This document shows positions 1 to 6,824 of a stretch of 9,474 bases of DNA, piece after piece. The notes under the pieces are model-generated. The model worked only from the letters and a program-made list of their open reading frames with translations, ran no database searches and was not told the DNA's origin. Position 1 is the first letter of the stretch, and each line of letters begins with the position of its first letter. This DNA is from Arsenophonus sp052171895 (GTDB lineage: Bacteria > Pseudomonadota > Gammaproteobacteria > Enterobacterales > Enterobacteriaceae): positions 1 through 9,474 of the forward strand of contig JBQMRN010000022.1 in assembly GCA_052171895.1 (NCBI GenBank). Direction: 5' to 3'. A program made the position numbers and the translations under genes.

Positions 1-2
1 AG

Positions 3-630
3 AAAAGATTTAACAATCATATCGAAAGTCTTCTGAGGAAACTACATCACAAGAATAAATGCTTTAGTTATCTACGATGTATGTTGAATAGCTTGAGTTT
101 ACTAGAGGTCACTGAAACAAAAACCGCTATTGATTTAAAAACAACGTTTAGATGGTGTCACTGCTTCCTTGCTTCAGCCACGACAGGCAACATAAATGCA
201 CTAAGTGGTATTGAGGAGGAGATAAAAGAAAAGAACGAATAACTCGAGCGATCTTAATAGTCAGAGATCGAGAGAGTCATGTGAGCGATGAGATTATTGA
301 AGAGTTTAATGCAGAGTGTGTTAGCCGTTTTCTTTAGCCGATCACTGATAAAGACTCCATTCTTTTCTCGGATGTAGTTAAATAGTACGAAACCATTTTC
401 AGCGAACATGAAATTAATCACTATTGCCTAATAAGTTTGAATAATCAGAGAGTTATTGACAATAAATTTCACATTTAAAATATGAACAACTATATCAGCT
501 TATTAAAAGGATTGCTGAAGTAGATTCCATGGTGTAGGGGTCGTTTTATTTACCGAATTATCTTGACTCAAGAAGATTCTTTTAAACCACAACAATTAAA
601 ATACAGATATGGTTACAAATTCCTCTGCGA
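3..630 (+). pseudogene. IS1595-family transposase remnant, copy 1
   Basis: A broken DDE transposase. An open stretch at 3-242 reads LLRKLHHKNKCFSYLRCML and then AIDLKTTFRWCHCFL, which corresponds to the LARLRHKDKW...RWRHRFL region after the zinc ribbon in this family. After a stop (TAA 240-242), the next part reads RAILIVRDRESHVSDEIIEE, then the second-Asp motif ILFSDVVK and finally FHI*NMNNYISLLKG. Compared with copy 2, about 100 bases around the first catalytic Asp (DETFF motif) are missing, the join being near position 212. Several in-frame stops follow. It cannot make an active enzyme. Family call is firm; the exact 3' end of the old reading frame is not. Confidence 0.75.
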
Positions 631-639
631 GCAGAGGAA
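620..639. repeat. Perfect 9-bp inverted repeat near IS right end
   Basis: TTCCTCTGC, a 2-base centre GA, then GCAGAGGAA. It lies 20 bases inside the right end of ISSod11-like copy 1. The matching part of copy 2 (about 6055-6077) keeps only traces (CTCTGATAGCAAAG), so the palindrome may be an ancestral subterminal feature of the element that decayed in copy 2. Confidence 0.6.
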
Positions 640-659
640 CAACCTTTGCAAACATAGCC

Positions 660-966
660 TTTAATTTACAGCGTTGACAGGATGGTTTGTATTTAAATAT
701 TCTCTTATTTTGTTTAACAAAACAGCGTATCCTGTGGATAAAATAGATATTGCTTGATCTTTGTTCATTCTGTATTAGCTGTTAGCTATTTGCTCTAATT
801 TTAGCTATCTTTAATCGATTTATCTCTATGAAAAAAAACTATTAATTTTTTATTATGAAATTTTTTAATTGGAAAAATCATGAAATTATACCCTGTTTAC
901 TCTTGCTTTTTTCACATTGATATCCACAGAAAAGGTGAATAAATTAATAAATATAGCCTTCTATCT
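660..966. other. AT-rich spacer between two IS remnants
   Basis: I recognise no gene in these 307 bases. They hold an exact DnaA-box sequence (733-741), a near match ATATCCACA (920-928), three TTAGCT words (from 775, 782 and 801) and a very A+T-rich tract (about 830-900). TTGACA at 674-679 followed after 18 bases by TATTCT could be a sigma-70 promoter on the + strand, but nothing downstream needs it. On the minus strand a 35-residue ORF (661-768, MNKDQAISILSTGYAVLLNK...) ends two bases from the IS end; I cannot assign it, and it may be a gene fragment cut off by the IS or a chance ORF. Confidence 0.5.
733..741 (-). promoter_or_regulatory. Possible DnaA box
   Basis: TGTGGATAA on the + strand is the exact reverse complement of the consensus TTATCCACA. 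Only one further weak match (920-928) is nearby and GATC sites are almost absent, so this is a sequence match, not evidence of an origin. Single exact 9-mers occur by chance. Confidence 0.25.
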
Positions 967-2219
967 GGAGTTATTAGCAAATCTGGTGTATACCTGTCTT
1001 GTGTTGGGCACTACACCTCCCACTCTGATACTTCGTAAATCTGTTTGCATCCTTAAATTAGATGTTGTTTACCAGCATGGGAGGGGCAAAGCAGGTAAAT
1101 CCCCTTAGCCGGTTTCAGCTTTTTCATCGCTGTAGTGGGATACTTCTCTGAAGATCTTGCCAACAAAACACCAAGGGCTTTATTAGCTGCATCGCACCTC
1201 TCTGTTAGCTAGACCGCCAGCGCAGCTAAACTTTAACTTTTTATTGCATGCCTTTATGGGGGAGTGAAGGCAGTACATTAGCTGTTTTGTGTACGCAACA
1301 GCGCTAGTGCTGTGTGTTCGCTAATATCTTTGACATGCATTACAAAAACCAAGGTATCGTCTCTTGTAACAAGCCTGGTATATACGCTTAAGCAACTTGT
1401 TCATGGGCCCCCATTGAGAAGTTGTGCCCAGTTTAGCTTCTGACTCTCAATAAGCATCTTCAAGCGAAACTAGTGCTCTTTACGTGTCCATGATCAGTGA
1501 CGCCGATATGGCATAAACAGTCATATCAGGAATAAGCAGCATGCAAAGGCGATCATCTTGGCTGACAGAACTGTATATGGCATTGGCCAAGAAATAACGT
1601 AGTTGGTATCGCTTAAATTACACAGGCAGCATTGCTTGTGCTCTCTTCAAGCCATTGCTGTTTTAGTTTGCTGATCCTACTTGGCAGATAGACTATGTGC
1701 TTTTTACCAAGAAGGACAAAAGAGCTTTGTAAAATCACCGGGGGATATGCCTAGCAAGCACAGCCATACTAGCAACTCTTCGATGTTTTTTACACACTTC
1801 AAATAAGTGTGGTAGTAACAAGCTATTTAAGGATATCCGTTGCTTCTTCGATCCCCCCTGATCTTAGGCACTTTAATCTCAACATCGTTAATAGCAGTCT
1901 GTATAGTTCGCTATGAAATAACAGTTATGGACGACGATGCATGGATGCCAGTTGACAAAAGGCAGCGTTCAGGATGTTGTCGCAGCATGCCTTTTAGGTT
2001 AGCTTCAACGGCGGCGGGGGGTTATCAACCTGCCTGGCCTGGTACCATTACGGATGAGTTCATGTAAGGGATCACAGGTAATATATGATTTTGCAGATAG
2101 CTGTATGATATACTTTCATGGCATATCATCTCTATGTTTTTGAAATCATTCATGAAATCAATTATCAGAATACGCAAGCATATCCGAAATCCCCATACAC
2201 CAAAAATTACTGTAACTCT
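967..2219 (-). mobile_element. IS256-family element, copy A (internally deleted)
   Basis: A degraded element paired with copy B at 7141-8560. The ends are placed from inverted repeats: the left end GGAGTTATTAGCAAATCTGG (from 967, running on to GTGTAT at 991) and the right end ATACACCAAAAATTACTGTA (from 2195) reverse-complemented agree at about two thirds of positions, best over TGGTGTAT. The transposase is on the minus strand. About 200 bases of the copy-B sequence are absent near 1121. No target duplication is visible (flanks TTCTATCT and AGACGTTC), which suggests decay or later rearrangement. The right end directly abuts the pyrE remnant. Confidence 0.7.
1030..2153 (-). pseudogene. IS256-family transposase remnant, copy A
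   Basis: A broken transposase read by comparison with copy B and with general IS256-family motifs. The first-Asp motif, ADGIY in copy B, reads ANAIY here (GAT to AAT, near 1577-1591), so a catalytic Asp is lost. The block holding the third catalytic residue (TNAIES motif in copy B) is removed by the internal deletion near 1121. The C-terminal end reads LKPAKGIYLLCPSHAGK at about 1065-1120. The likely ancestral start is the ATG at 2153 (reading MNDFKNIE), matching MNNFNNIE in copy B. Frameshifts and stops occur throughout. Short ORFs on the + strand here (for example 1840-2067) are not genes. Confidence 0.7.
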
Positions 2220-2395
2220 CAGACGTTCAATAAACTAAAAAATTCAAATGCAAGATATTTTCTATTATCACTTTTAATGATTTAACTAAATATTTAAGTA
2301 AAAATTAGAATATGTCAACTCATTTAGCTATGATGAAAGCTTATCGTAAAAATTACGGTAGCAGTACTCTCCCGAGGTTAATAAATAAAAATTAG
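2216..2395 (+). pseudogene. pyrE: pyrE 3' remnant (orotate phosphoribosyltransferase)
   Basis: Only the last 50-60 codons survive of a gene normally about 213 codons long. PyrE joins orotate to PRPP to give orotidine monophosphate in UMP synthesis. The frame reads CKIFSIITFNDLTKYL (from 2249) and then MSTHLAMMKAYRKNYG (2312-2359); the E. coli C-terminus as I recall it is CKVISIITLKDLIAYL...MAEHLAAVKAYRE. An in-frame TAG (2306-2308) interrupts it, and an upstream TAA (2231-2233) lies in a weaker matching stretch. The frame ends at TAG 2393-2395, a few codons past the usual end. The rest of the gene, including the PRPP-binding motif, is missing and IS256 copy A starts at once. The convergent position next to slmA matches enterobacterial order, which supports the call. 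Confidence 0.75.
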
Positions 2396-2469
2396 GAATT
2401 TCATTAACTAATTAGCATAAAAACTCTACCAAAATATCAAGCAGAGTGAGGAGTAAGTAGAATTAATTA

Positions 2470-3072
2470 TTACAGCTGCGCCAAGATCATAGGTCAGCGT
2501 GCATCAAATTCTTTAGTTTGAGAATATAAAAATTCTGACTATACAAAACCTGATAGGATACTTTTACAAAATACTAATAATTGACATTCTAATAAACTCT
2601 CATCATAACTAAAATTTTAGTTATCAGTTATTTCCTTTCCTTTAAATCTCTCGAAATTTTGCTTGAATATATATTCAAACAATTGATTAATTCGATTTTT
2701 CTTGTAACTGAACTCGCTCAAACATCAACGCATATGCCGTTATTATTTCGTGTTAATACAGGATTTTTCTCTGAAAAATAGACTATCAAGATTAAATTCA
2801 AGCGAACACACCTAATGGTGTCTTTCTCATCTTACAGAATTAGGATTAATACGTGAAATTAAATAGTTTTCAATAAATGCAATAAGACTATCAAACATTT
2901 TTTCTTTACTAGGGAAATAGTGATGAAGTACTGTTTCAGATACAGGAACATGACTTGCCAAGTCATGGTATGTTAATGCATTGAGTGCAATCACTCCTTT
3001 TCAACATTTATGCAAGTAGCTGCAAAAATTTCCTTACGCTTATTTTTCTTCTTTGTTATCTTTTTCTACTAT
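2470..3072 (-). pseudogene. slmA: slmA pseudogene (nucleoid occlusion factor, TetR family)
   Basis: A near full-length (603 bp against about 597) but inactivated gene. SlmA binds DNA sites across the chromosome and blocks FtsZ assembly over the nucleoid. Reading across frames gives VEKDNKE at the start (ATG apparently now ATA, 3070-3072) and KRKEIF. The helix-turn-helix part reads LASHVPVSETVLHHYFPSKE, followed by MFDSLIAFIENYLISRIN, then DEKDT, SEKNPVLTR, ALMFERVQLQEK and INQLFE. The end reads ESLLECQLLVFCKSILSGFV, then EFDAR*PMILAQL with the stop at 2470-2472. Defects include a loss or shift near 3015 within the N-terminal helix, the stop after SRINPNSVR (2827-2829), a shift near 2740, and a TGG-to-TGA change in DARWP. 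It lies 114 bp downstream of dut, as in E. coli. Confidence 0.9.
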
Positions 3073-3186
3073 TACGAAACAAGAGCCATGATAAAACGAT
3101 AAAACAGACCACGCAATCTTTGTTTTTCATTATTTATAATTCATAAAATTTAATAAATTTATAATATATTGTAAATAACAAGATTA

Positions 3187-3645
3187 TTATTGACGTCCTG
3201 AATGACCAAATCCACCACTAGCACGTTTTGTCGTTTTAAAATCTTGTACCAGCTCAAACTCAGCTTGAACAATTGGTACAAAAACCATTTGTGCTATACG
3301 TTCACCAGGTTCAATAGTGAAACTTATATCACTACGATTCCATACAGAAACCTTCAATTCACCTTGATAATCAGAATCGATTAAACCAACTAAATTTCCC
3401 AACACAACACCATGTCTATGCCCTAAGCCTGAACGAGGAAGAATGATTGCAGCCAATTGTTGATCTGCAATATGTACTGCTAATCCTGTAGGTAATAACA
3501 TAGTTTGATCTGGTTCTAATTGAATACCATGATCTAAGCAAGCTCGTAGATCTAAACCAGCAGATCCTTCTGTCGAATAAGTTGGCAAAGGAAATTTATA
3601 TCCTACACGAGGATCAAGAATTTTAATGTCTATTTTTTTCTTCAT
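3187..3645 (-). CDS. dut: Deoxyuridine 5'-triphosphate nucleotidohydrolase (dUTPase)
   Basis: The only intact gene seen. It hydrolyses dUTP to dUMP and pyrophosphate in the cytosol, keeping uracil out of DNA and supplying dUMP for dTMP synthesis; the family works as a homotrimer. The 152 residues match the usual length. All five motifs are present: AGLDLRA (29-35), PRSGLGHRHG (70-79), GLIDSDYQGEL (87-97) with catalytic Asp90, GERIAQMVF (114-122) and the C-terminal glycine-rich arm ASGGFGHSG (142-150) that closes over the active site. The start at 3645 (MKKKIDIKI) matches the E. coli N-terminus; an in-frame ATG at 3663 overlaps the coaBC stop as ATGA and would add MRNFNV. Neither has a strong Shine-Dalgarno; GAGA lies about 12 bases before 3645. 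No clear terminator follows. Both neighbours are dead, so its promoter must lie in or near the coaBC remnant. Confidence 0.97.
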   Translation of the reverse strand: MKKKIDIKILDPRVGYKFPLPTYSTEGSAGLDLRACLDHGIQLEPDQTMLLPTGLAVHIADQQLAAIILPRSGLGHRHGVVLGNLVGLIDSDYQGELKVSVWNRSDISFTIEPGERIAQMVFVPIVQAEFELVQDFKTTKRASGGFGHSGRQ

Positions 3646-3659
3646 AACATTGAAGTTTC

Positions 3660-4800
3660 TCATCGAGTTAACTGCTGAACAAGCAGTAATTTATGATTAT
3701 GCCATAAATATATCTCTTTACATTCTAAAAATAAATTTAAATCATTCCTTTCTGAATTAAATCCATGATCTTCTAATGAAATATCATTTATAAAATGAGA
3801 TCTAGATTTTTAAGATATCCTTATTACTAGCATAGTATGCTTGAAAATTTCTATATCTGGTGAAAATCCAACTACATAATGACGATTATTAGTCAATTTA
3901 CAAATACTTGCTACAATATCAGGATTTTTACAAATGTCAGAGTAATTTCATCAGCCTGCTTTTTAATTTTTTATTGTAAACTATTTTCTCTCGATAATCA
4001 GCAATTTGGGCATATACAAAAAATTTTTTGTTTATTAATTATATTATGTATTTGAGTATATATCTCAACCGCGCTAACAACATTAATAGGTTTAAGGCCT
4101 GCTGGTGTTGATAAATTAACTTTACCAGTAATTAACTTTACCAGTAAGTAAGTGTTATATTAGCACTTCGCTCTCTGCAGAGCGCTTGAGCTATTGTAAA
4201 AGCTATTTTGCCCGAACTATGATTAGTTAAAAAACGAACTGGATCGATTTTTTCTTGTTCACCAACACCCACAGAGGTAATTACTAAATAACAAGTTTAG
4301 CATATCTTGCTTATGCTGAAAATTATTCTCAGCTAACTCAACAATAACTAATAGATCTGACATTTAATCAGGATCAAAAATTAAAACATGGCGCTCTTTA
4401 AGTATGCAATATTTTGCTATGTAAAATATTAACGCGATATATATCTTCGATATATCTGCTTATTCATTGCTGGCACGAGACAGCTATCTTTGCCTTTGAA
4501 GCTAAACAGATCGTTGTCAATAGATCATTAGCCATACCAACATATAAACGACCAAGCAAATCTGCAATTACAAGCGCTAAAATAATTAAATCTGCCGATT
4601 TAGCTAATTCAATATAACCACATTGCAGCCTCTTTGCTGGAGAATCCAATAAATAATCAGAAATTGGATAGCTAAAAAGCCTGTAGCGTCACAACGCTGT
4701 AATGAAAGATTTTCTAGCATTCGTCATTACCTACTCCAAGACGTATAATTGCAGCATGATCACGTAACCGATAAACTAATTGTTTTGTCCAGGATGATTA
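3660..4800 (-). pseudogene. coaBC: coaBC (dfp) pseudogene, phosphopantothenoylcysteine synthase/decarboxylase
   Basis: A broken bifunctional coenzyme A gene, once joining cysteine to 4'-phosphopantothenate (CoaB half) and decarboxylating the product with FMN (CoaC half). CoaC remains: TKQLVYRLRDHAAII (from 4788), ARKSFITAL, SYPISDYLLDSP, GYIELAKSADLIILA, GMANDLLTTICLA, then PAMNKQ in another frame (about 4462-4476). CoaB remains: MSDLLVIVELAENNFQHKQD, DPVRFLTNHSSGKIAFTIAQ, KIKKQADEITLTFVK and PDIVASICKLTNNRHYVVGF, ending LLLVQQLTR with TGA at 3660-3662. The catalytic His of GHIEL is Tyr (TAT, 4614-4616). The stretch around the active-site Cys (SGSQACGD) is deleted near 4361-4372. Many stops and shifts follow. 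About 20 N-terminal codons are missing, where the IS481-like element begins. Confidence 0.9.
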
Positions 4801-4818
4801 TATAGAACCTGTCTCTGA

Positions 4819-4844
4819 CAGCCATATTCATGGCACTATGGCTG
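4819..4844. repeat. Inverted repeat at the IS481-like left end
   Basis: CAGCCATA and TATGGCTG, perfect 8-bp arms around a 10-base loop, just inside the proposed left terminus. A similar arrangement, GACAGCTA (6837-6844) and TAGCTGTC (6858-6865), occurs at the right end, so both ends may carry subterminal stem-loops. Confidence 0.5.
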
Positions 4845-4872
4845 CTGATGGATATATTTGATGGCAAAATAT

Positions 4873-4898
4873 CATGATGATGAGGCTTCATCATCATG
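4873..4898. repeat. Perfect 11-bp stem-loop
   Basis: CATGATGATGA, loop GGCT, TCATCATCATG. It falls within the first codons of the IS481 transposase remnant and is built of ATG/CAT triplets, so slippage or codon repetition could have made it. A translation-repressing hairpin over the start region is possible but untested. Confidence 0.45.
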
Positions 4899-5020
4899 TA
4901 ACACTAGAACATCTAAAATCAGACCCGCTCTTCATGCAAGCAAAGCGTCTTTGTTTACTTTGCTAAGTGTTATGTCATATCTGAACTTATCGTTGCTAAA
5001 TGGCAAAAACAAGATGATGG

Positions 5021-5028
5021 TGATGATC
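5021..5028. repeat. Target-site duplication, left copy
   Basis: TGATGATC directly before the left end of the inner ISSod11-like element. The right copy, at 6095-6103, reads TGATGGATC, the same with one extra G. Eight bases is the usual duplication length for the IS1595 family. Confidence 0.65.
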
Positions 5029-5045
5029 ACCTATCTTGAAAAGAT

Positions 5046-5090
5046 TGTTGCTAGAAATCCTTTATACTGTATGAAGGATTTCTAGCAACA
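5046..5090 (+). promoter_or_regulatory. Strong stem-loop in the IS leader, before transposase RBS
   Basis: Arms TGTTGCTAGAAATCCTTTAT and ATGAAGGATTTCTAGCAACA pair over 20 bp with one G-T wobble around a 5-base loop (ACTGT, 5066-5070). There is no T-run after it, so it is not an ordinary intrinsic terminator. AGAGG, a plausible Shine-Dalgarno, follows at 5090-5094 and the decayed start codon ATA is at 5100. This fits a structure that limits transposase translation or read-through from outside promoters, as known in other IS families; for this element it is inference. Confidence 0.55.
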
Positions 5091-5099
5091 GAGGTTGCC

Positions 5100-6063
5100 A
5101 TAAAAAAGCAAACAGTCGTACAGATCAAAGAGATTCTTTCCTCACTCTCTGCCAAGATAAAGCTGCATCTTATTTAGTTGGCTCGGCGACAATCTCTCGG
5201 ATGATGTCAATTTATGCATTGAAGCAACTCAGTCCATTTTTTATCCATCCCACTCTTTTAGAGAGGGCATGTTATTCGCTGTGGATATTCTAGGGTTGCA
5301 GCAATATAGTTGTAAAATCCCGATTCCAGAAAAAGATTTAATAATTTTACTGAAAATCCTTTAGCGAAACTACATCACAAGGATAAATGGTTTGGCTATT
5401 TATGATGTATGTTAAATAGCTTGACTTTATGTAAGTCAGCGAAACAAACAAGCATTGATTTAAAAATAGCCTTTATATGGCGTCATGCTTTCTTTCATAG
5501 TGGGAACATCTAAGATAAATGATAGGGAACAGCTAAGATAAATGCACTAAATTCTATTCTTAATCCTATTCTTAAAGTAGACGAAACATTTTTCTATGAA
5601 TCTTTTAAAGGGCAGCATTATATCCCAGATAGAAAACTAGAAAACGTGGGAGAGAGAAGAAGAGATAAAACACAAGAACAAATCGCGTTCTTAATTGCCT
5701 CTGGCATCGACCTCATATAACCGATGATATTCTTGAAAGTTTAATGCAGAGTGTGTTAGCCGTTTTCTTGAGCCGATCATAGATAAAGAGTCCGTTCTTT
5801 TCTCAGATGGAGCTAAATGGTACGAAACCTTTGGCAGCGATCATGAAATTAGTCAGCATCGCCTAATAAGCTTAGATAATTAGAGAATTATTGGTAAGAA
5901 ATTTTACATTCAGACTCTGAATAGTTATATCAGTTGATTAAAATGATGACTGAGTAGATTCTATGGTGTATAGGGTCGGTTTATTTACCGAATTATTCAG
6001 TTTAGAAAAGATTGTTTGAAAGCATAAGAATTGAAATACAGATCTGGCTACAAATTACTCTGA
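5100..6063 (+). pseudogene. IS1595-family transposase, copy 2
   Basis: A near full-length but dead DDE transposase. The start reads IKKQTVVQIKEILSSLSAKI with ATG now ATA (5100-5102). The zinc-ribbon part is eroded (GYSRVAAI, then SRKRFNNFTENPLAKLHHKD), followed by KWFGYL*CMLNSLTL and IDLKIAFIWRHAFF. The first catalytic Asp is in KVDETFFYESFKGQ (GAC 5580-5582) and the second in VLFSDGAKWYETF (GAT 5806-5808). The third-residue region reads FYIQTLNSYIS*LK, where Arg CGA has become TGA, then FYGV*GRFIYRI. At least ten stops and shifts are present. Compared with copy 1 it keeps the first-Asp block that copy 1 lost. Confidence 0.8.
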
Positions 6064-6094
6064 TAGCAAAGCAAGAACCTTTGTCAACATAGTC

Positions 6095-6103
6095 TGATGG
6101 ATC
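6095..6103. repeat. Target-site duplication, right copy
   Basis: TGATGGATC, matching TGATGATC at 5021-5028 apart from an inserted G. IS481 coding sequence (HSHIPNRL) continues immediately afterwards. Confidence 0.65.
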
Positions 6104-6824
6104 ACAGCCATATTCCCAATCGTTTGCCGACGACGCTATTGCATGCTCAAAAAGCCGTAGTCTTTTTAATGTAAAAAACATTTTTTCATGTGACAGGTCT
6201 ACTGACACCGTCTTAGGTAAATTCCTGAACCTCATTCTATCTTGATCTGGCCTAGATCACTGTTTATGCATGAACGGGGGGGGATTTATGTGAAATCAGG
6301 CTAAGCTATAAAGCGTTTAAAAGCTAGGAGATTGGTTTATCTACACGTAGATGTAAAATATCTCCGAAAAGGCTAAACTACAGCTAATGCTTGACGCTTC
6401 TTACATGATCTTAACTGAGTATGACCCCTGCCTATCTATTGGATACTTACAGACAAAAGCAAAGAATTGATAGATCGCTTTTTTGTCTGCTAAAGCATCA
6501 GTCCCAGGAAAACATGAATTCGATAGTTTATGAATAGAGTTTAATCTTAATATAGAACAACAACTTAGCCAATCTATCTATCCTCAAATGAATGGTATGC
6601 TCAAGTGATTTAATGGATAAATAAAAGATGGGCTTAAAGCCATTATTTCAATTATGGTCAAGAGCTTGAGATCACTCTTCATCAATATATTTGGCTGTAC
6701 AATCAGGAATTACCACCAATTACTATTGAGTAGTATAAATCCCATTACAGTCTATGAAAGATTGATCCAAAGTTAAACCTGAATTATTAAAAAAACATAG
6801 TATCTTACAGGATGTGATATATGA
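6103..6824 (+). pseudogene. IS481-family transposase, main part
   Basis: Continuation of the gene begun at 4861. It reads HSHIPNRLPTTLLHAQKAVV, a shifted LGKFLNLILS*SGLDHCL (family: REF..P.VSRSGLDRCL, so CGA became TGA), then YLHVDVKYL with the first Asp (6350-6352). A short deletion follows, then WILTDKSKELIDRFF with the second Asp (6452-6454, usual motif LTDNGKEF). Next are HEFDSL and YPQMNGMLK*FNG, where the catalytic Glu of MVERFNG is Lys (AAG 6603-6605) and Arg is TGA. The tail reads IKDGLKAIISI, ITVYERLIQS and KKT*YLTGCDI with a stop at 6822-6824. Catalysis is impossible. Confidence 0.8.

Larger units (their letters stand above)
1..659 (+). mobile_element. ISSod11-like element (IS1595 family), copy 1, right part
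   Basis: This is the right-hand part of a degraded insertion sequence; its left end lies outside the window. It is collinear with the better-preserved copy at 5029-6094. The right end is placed at CATAGCC (653-659), because the reverse complement GGCTATG matches the terminal repeat inferred from copy 2. A 9-bp palindrome (620-639) sits just inside this end. IS1595-family elements move by a DDE-type transposase and usually make 8-bp target duplications; none can be tested here because only one end is present. Family assignment is by transposase motifs; the ISSod11 subgroup is my inference. Confidence 0.75.
4861..5037 (+). pseudogene. IS481-family transposase, N-terminal part
   Basis: The DNA-binding N-terminus of the transposase split by the ISSod11-like insertion. 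It reads MAKYHDDEASS, then NTRTSKIRPALHASKASLFT, which matches the NARTTPKIR...ASxxSL start of this IS481 type. After a one-base shift near 4962 it reads KCYVISELIVAKWQKQDDGD, the helix-turn-helix ending in AKWQKR. The frame then runs into the target site of the inner element and continues in the same sense at 6103. ATG at 4861 is the likely start (4858 is an alternative); no good Shine-Dalgarno is seen. The ORF 4858-5085 is partly this gene and partly out-of-frame sequence. Confidence 0.7.
5029..6094 (+). mobile_element. ISSod11-like element (IS1595 family), copy 2, complete but decayed
   Basis: A 1066-bp element inserted inside the IS481-family transposase gene. Its ends match as inverted repeats: CTATCTTGAAAAG-ATTGTTGCT on the left (5031-5052) and CTATGTTGACAAAGGTTCTT as the reverse complement of the right end (6073-6092), preceded by bases aligned to GG in copy 1. 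An 8-bp target duplication flanks it. The IS481 reading sense resumes after it, which proves a nested insertion. It holds one transposase pseudogene and a strong stem-loop upstream of it. Confidence 0.8.

Noticed and set aside
917..1108. 63-residue ORF on +
   Set aside because: It spans the IS256 copy A left end and overlaps the transposase remnant on the other strand; no family motif.
2808..2821. Small hairpin ACACC-TAAT-GGTGT as a terminator
   Set aside because: It lies inside the slmA coding remnant (DEKDT region) and has no proper T-run.
3202..3384. 60-residue ORF on +
   Set aside because: Antisense shadow of dut.
4690..4800. radC remnant divergent from coaBC (AAIIxAHxH-like reading on +)
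   Set aside because: The minus strand reads clearly as coaBC (TKQLVYRLRDHAAII, ARKSFITAL), which explains the sequence fully.
5000..5040. His-rich DHHHHL reading on -, resembling Fur/Zur metal sites
   Set aside because: Too short, no CxxC, and the + strand is the IS481 transposase N-terminus (AKWQKQDDGD).
6002..6235. 77-residue ORF on -
   Set aside because: It crosses the ISSod11/IS481 junction, and the + strand carries the recognisable transposase motifs.
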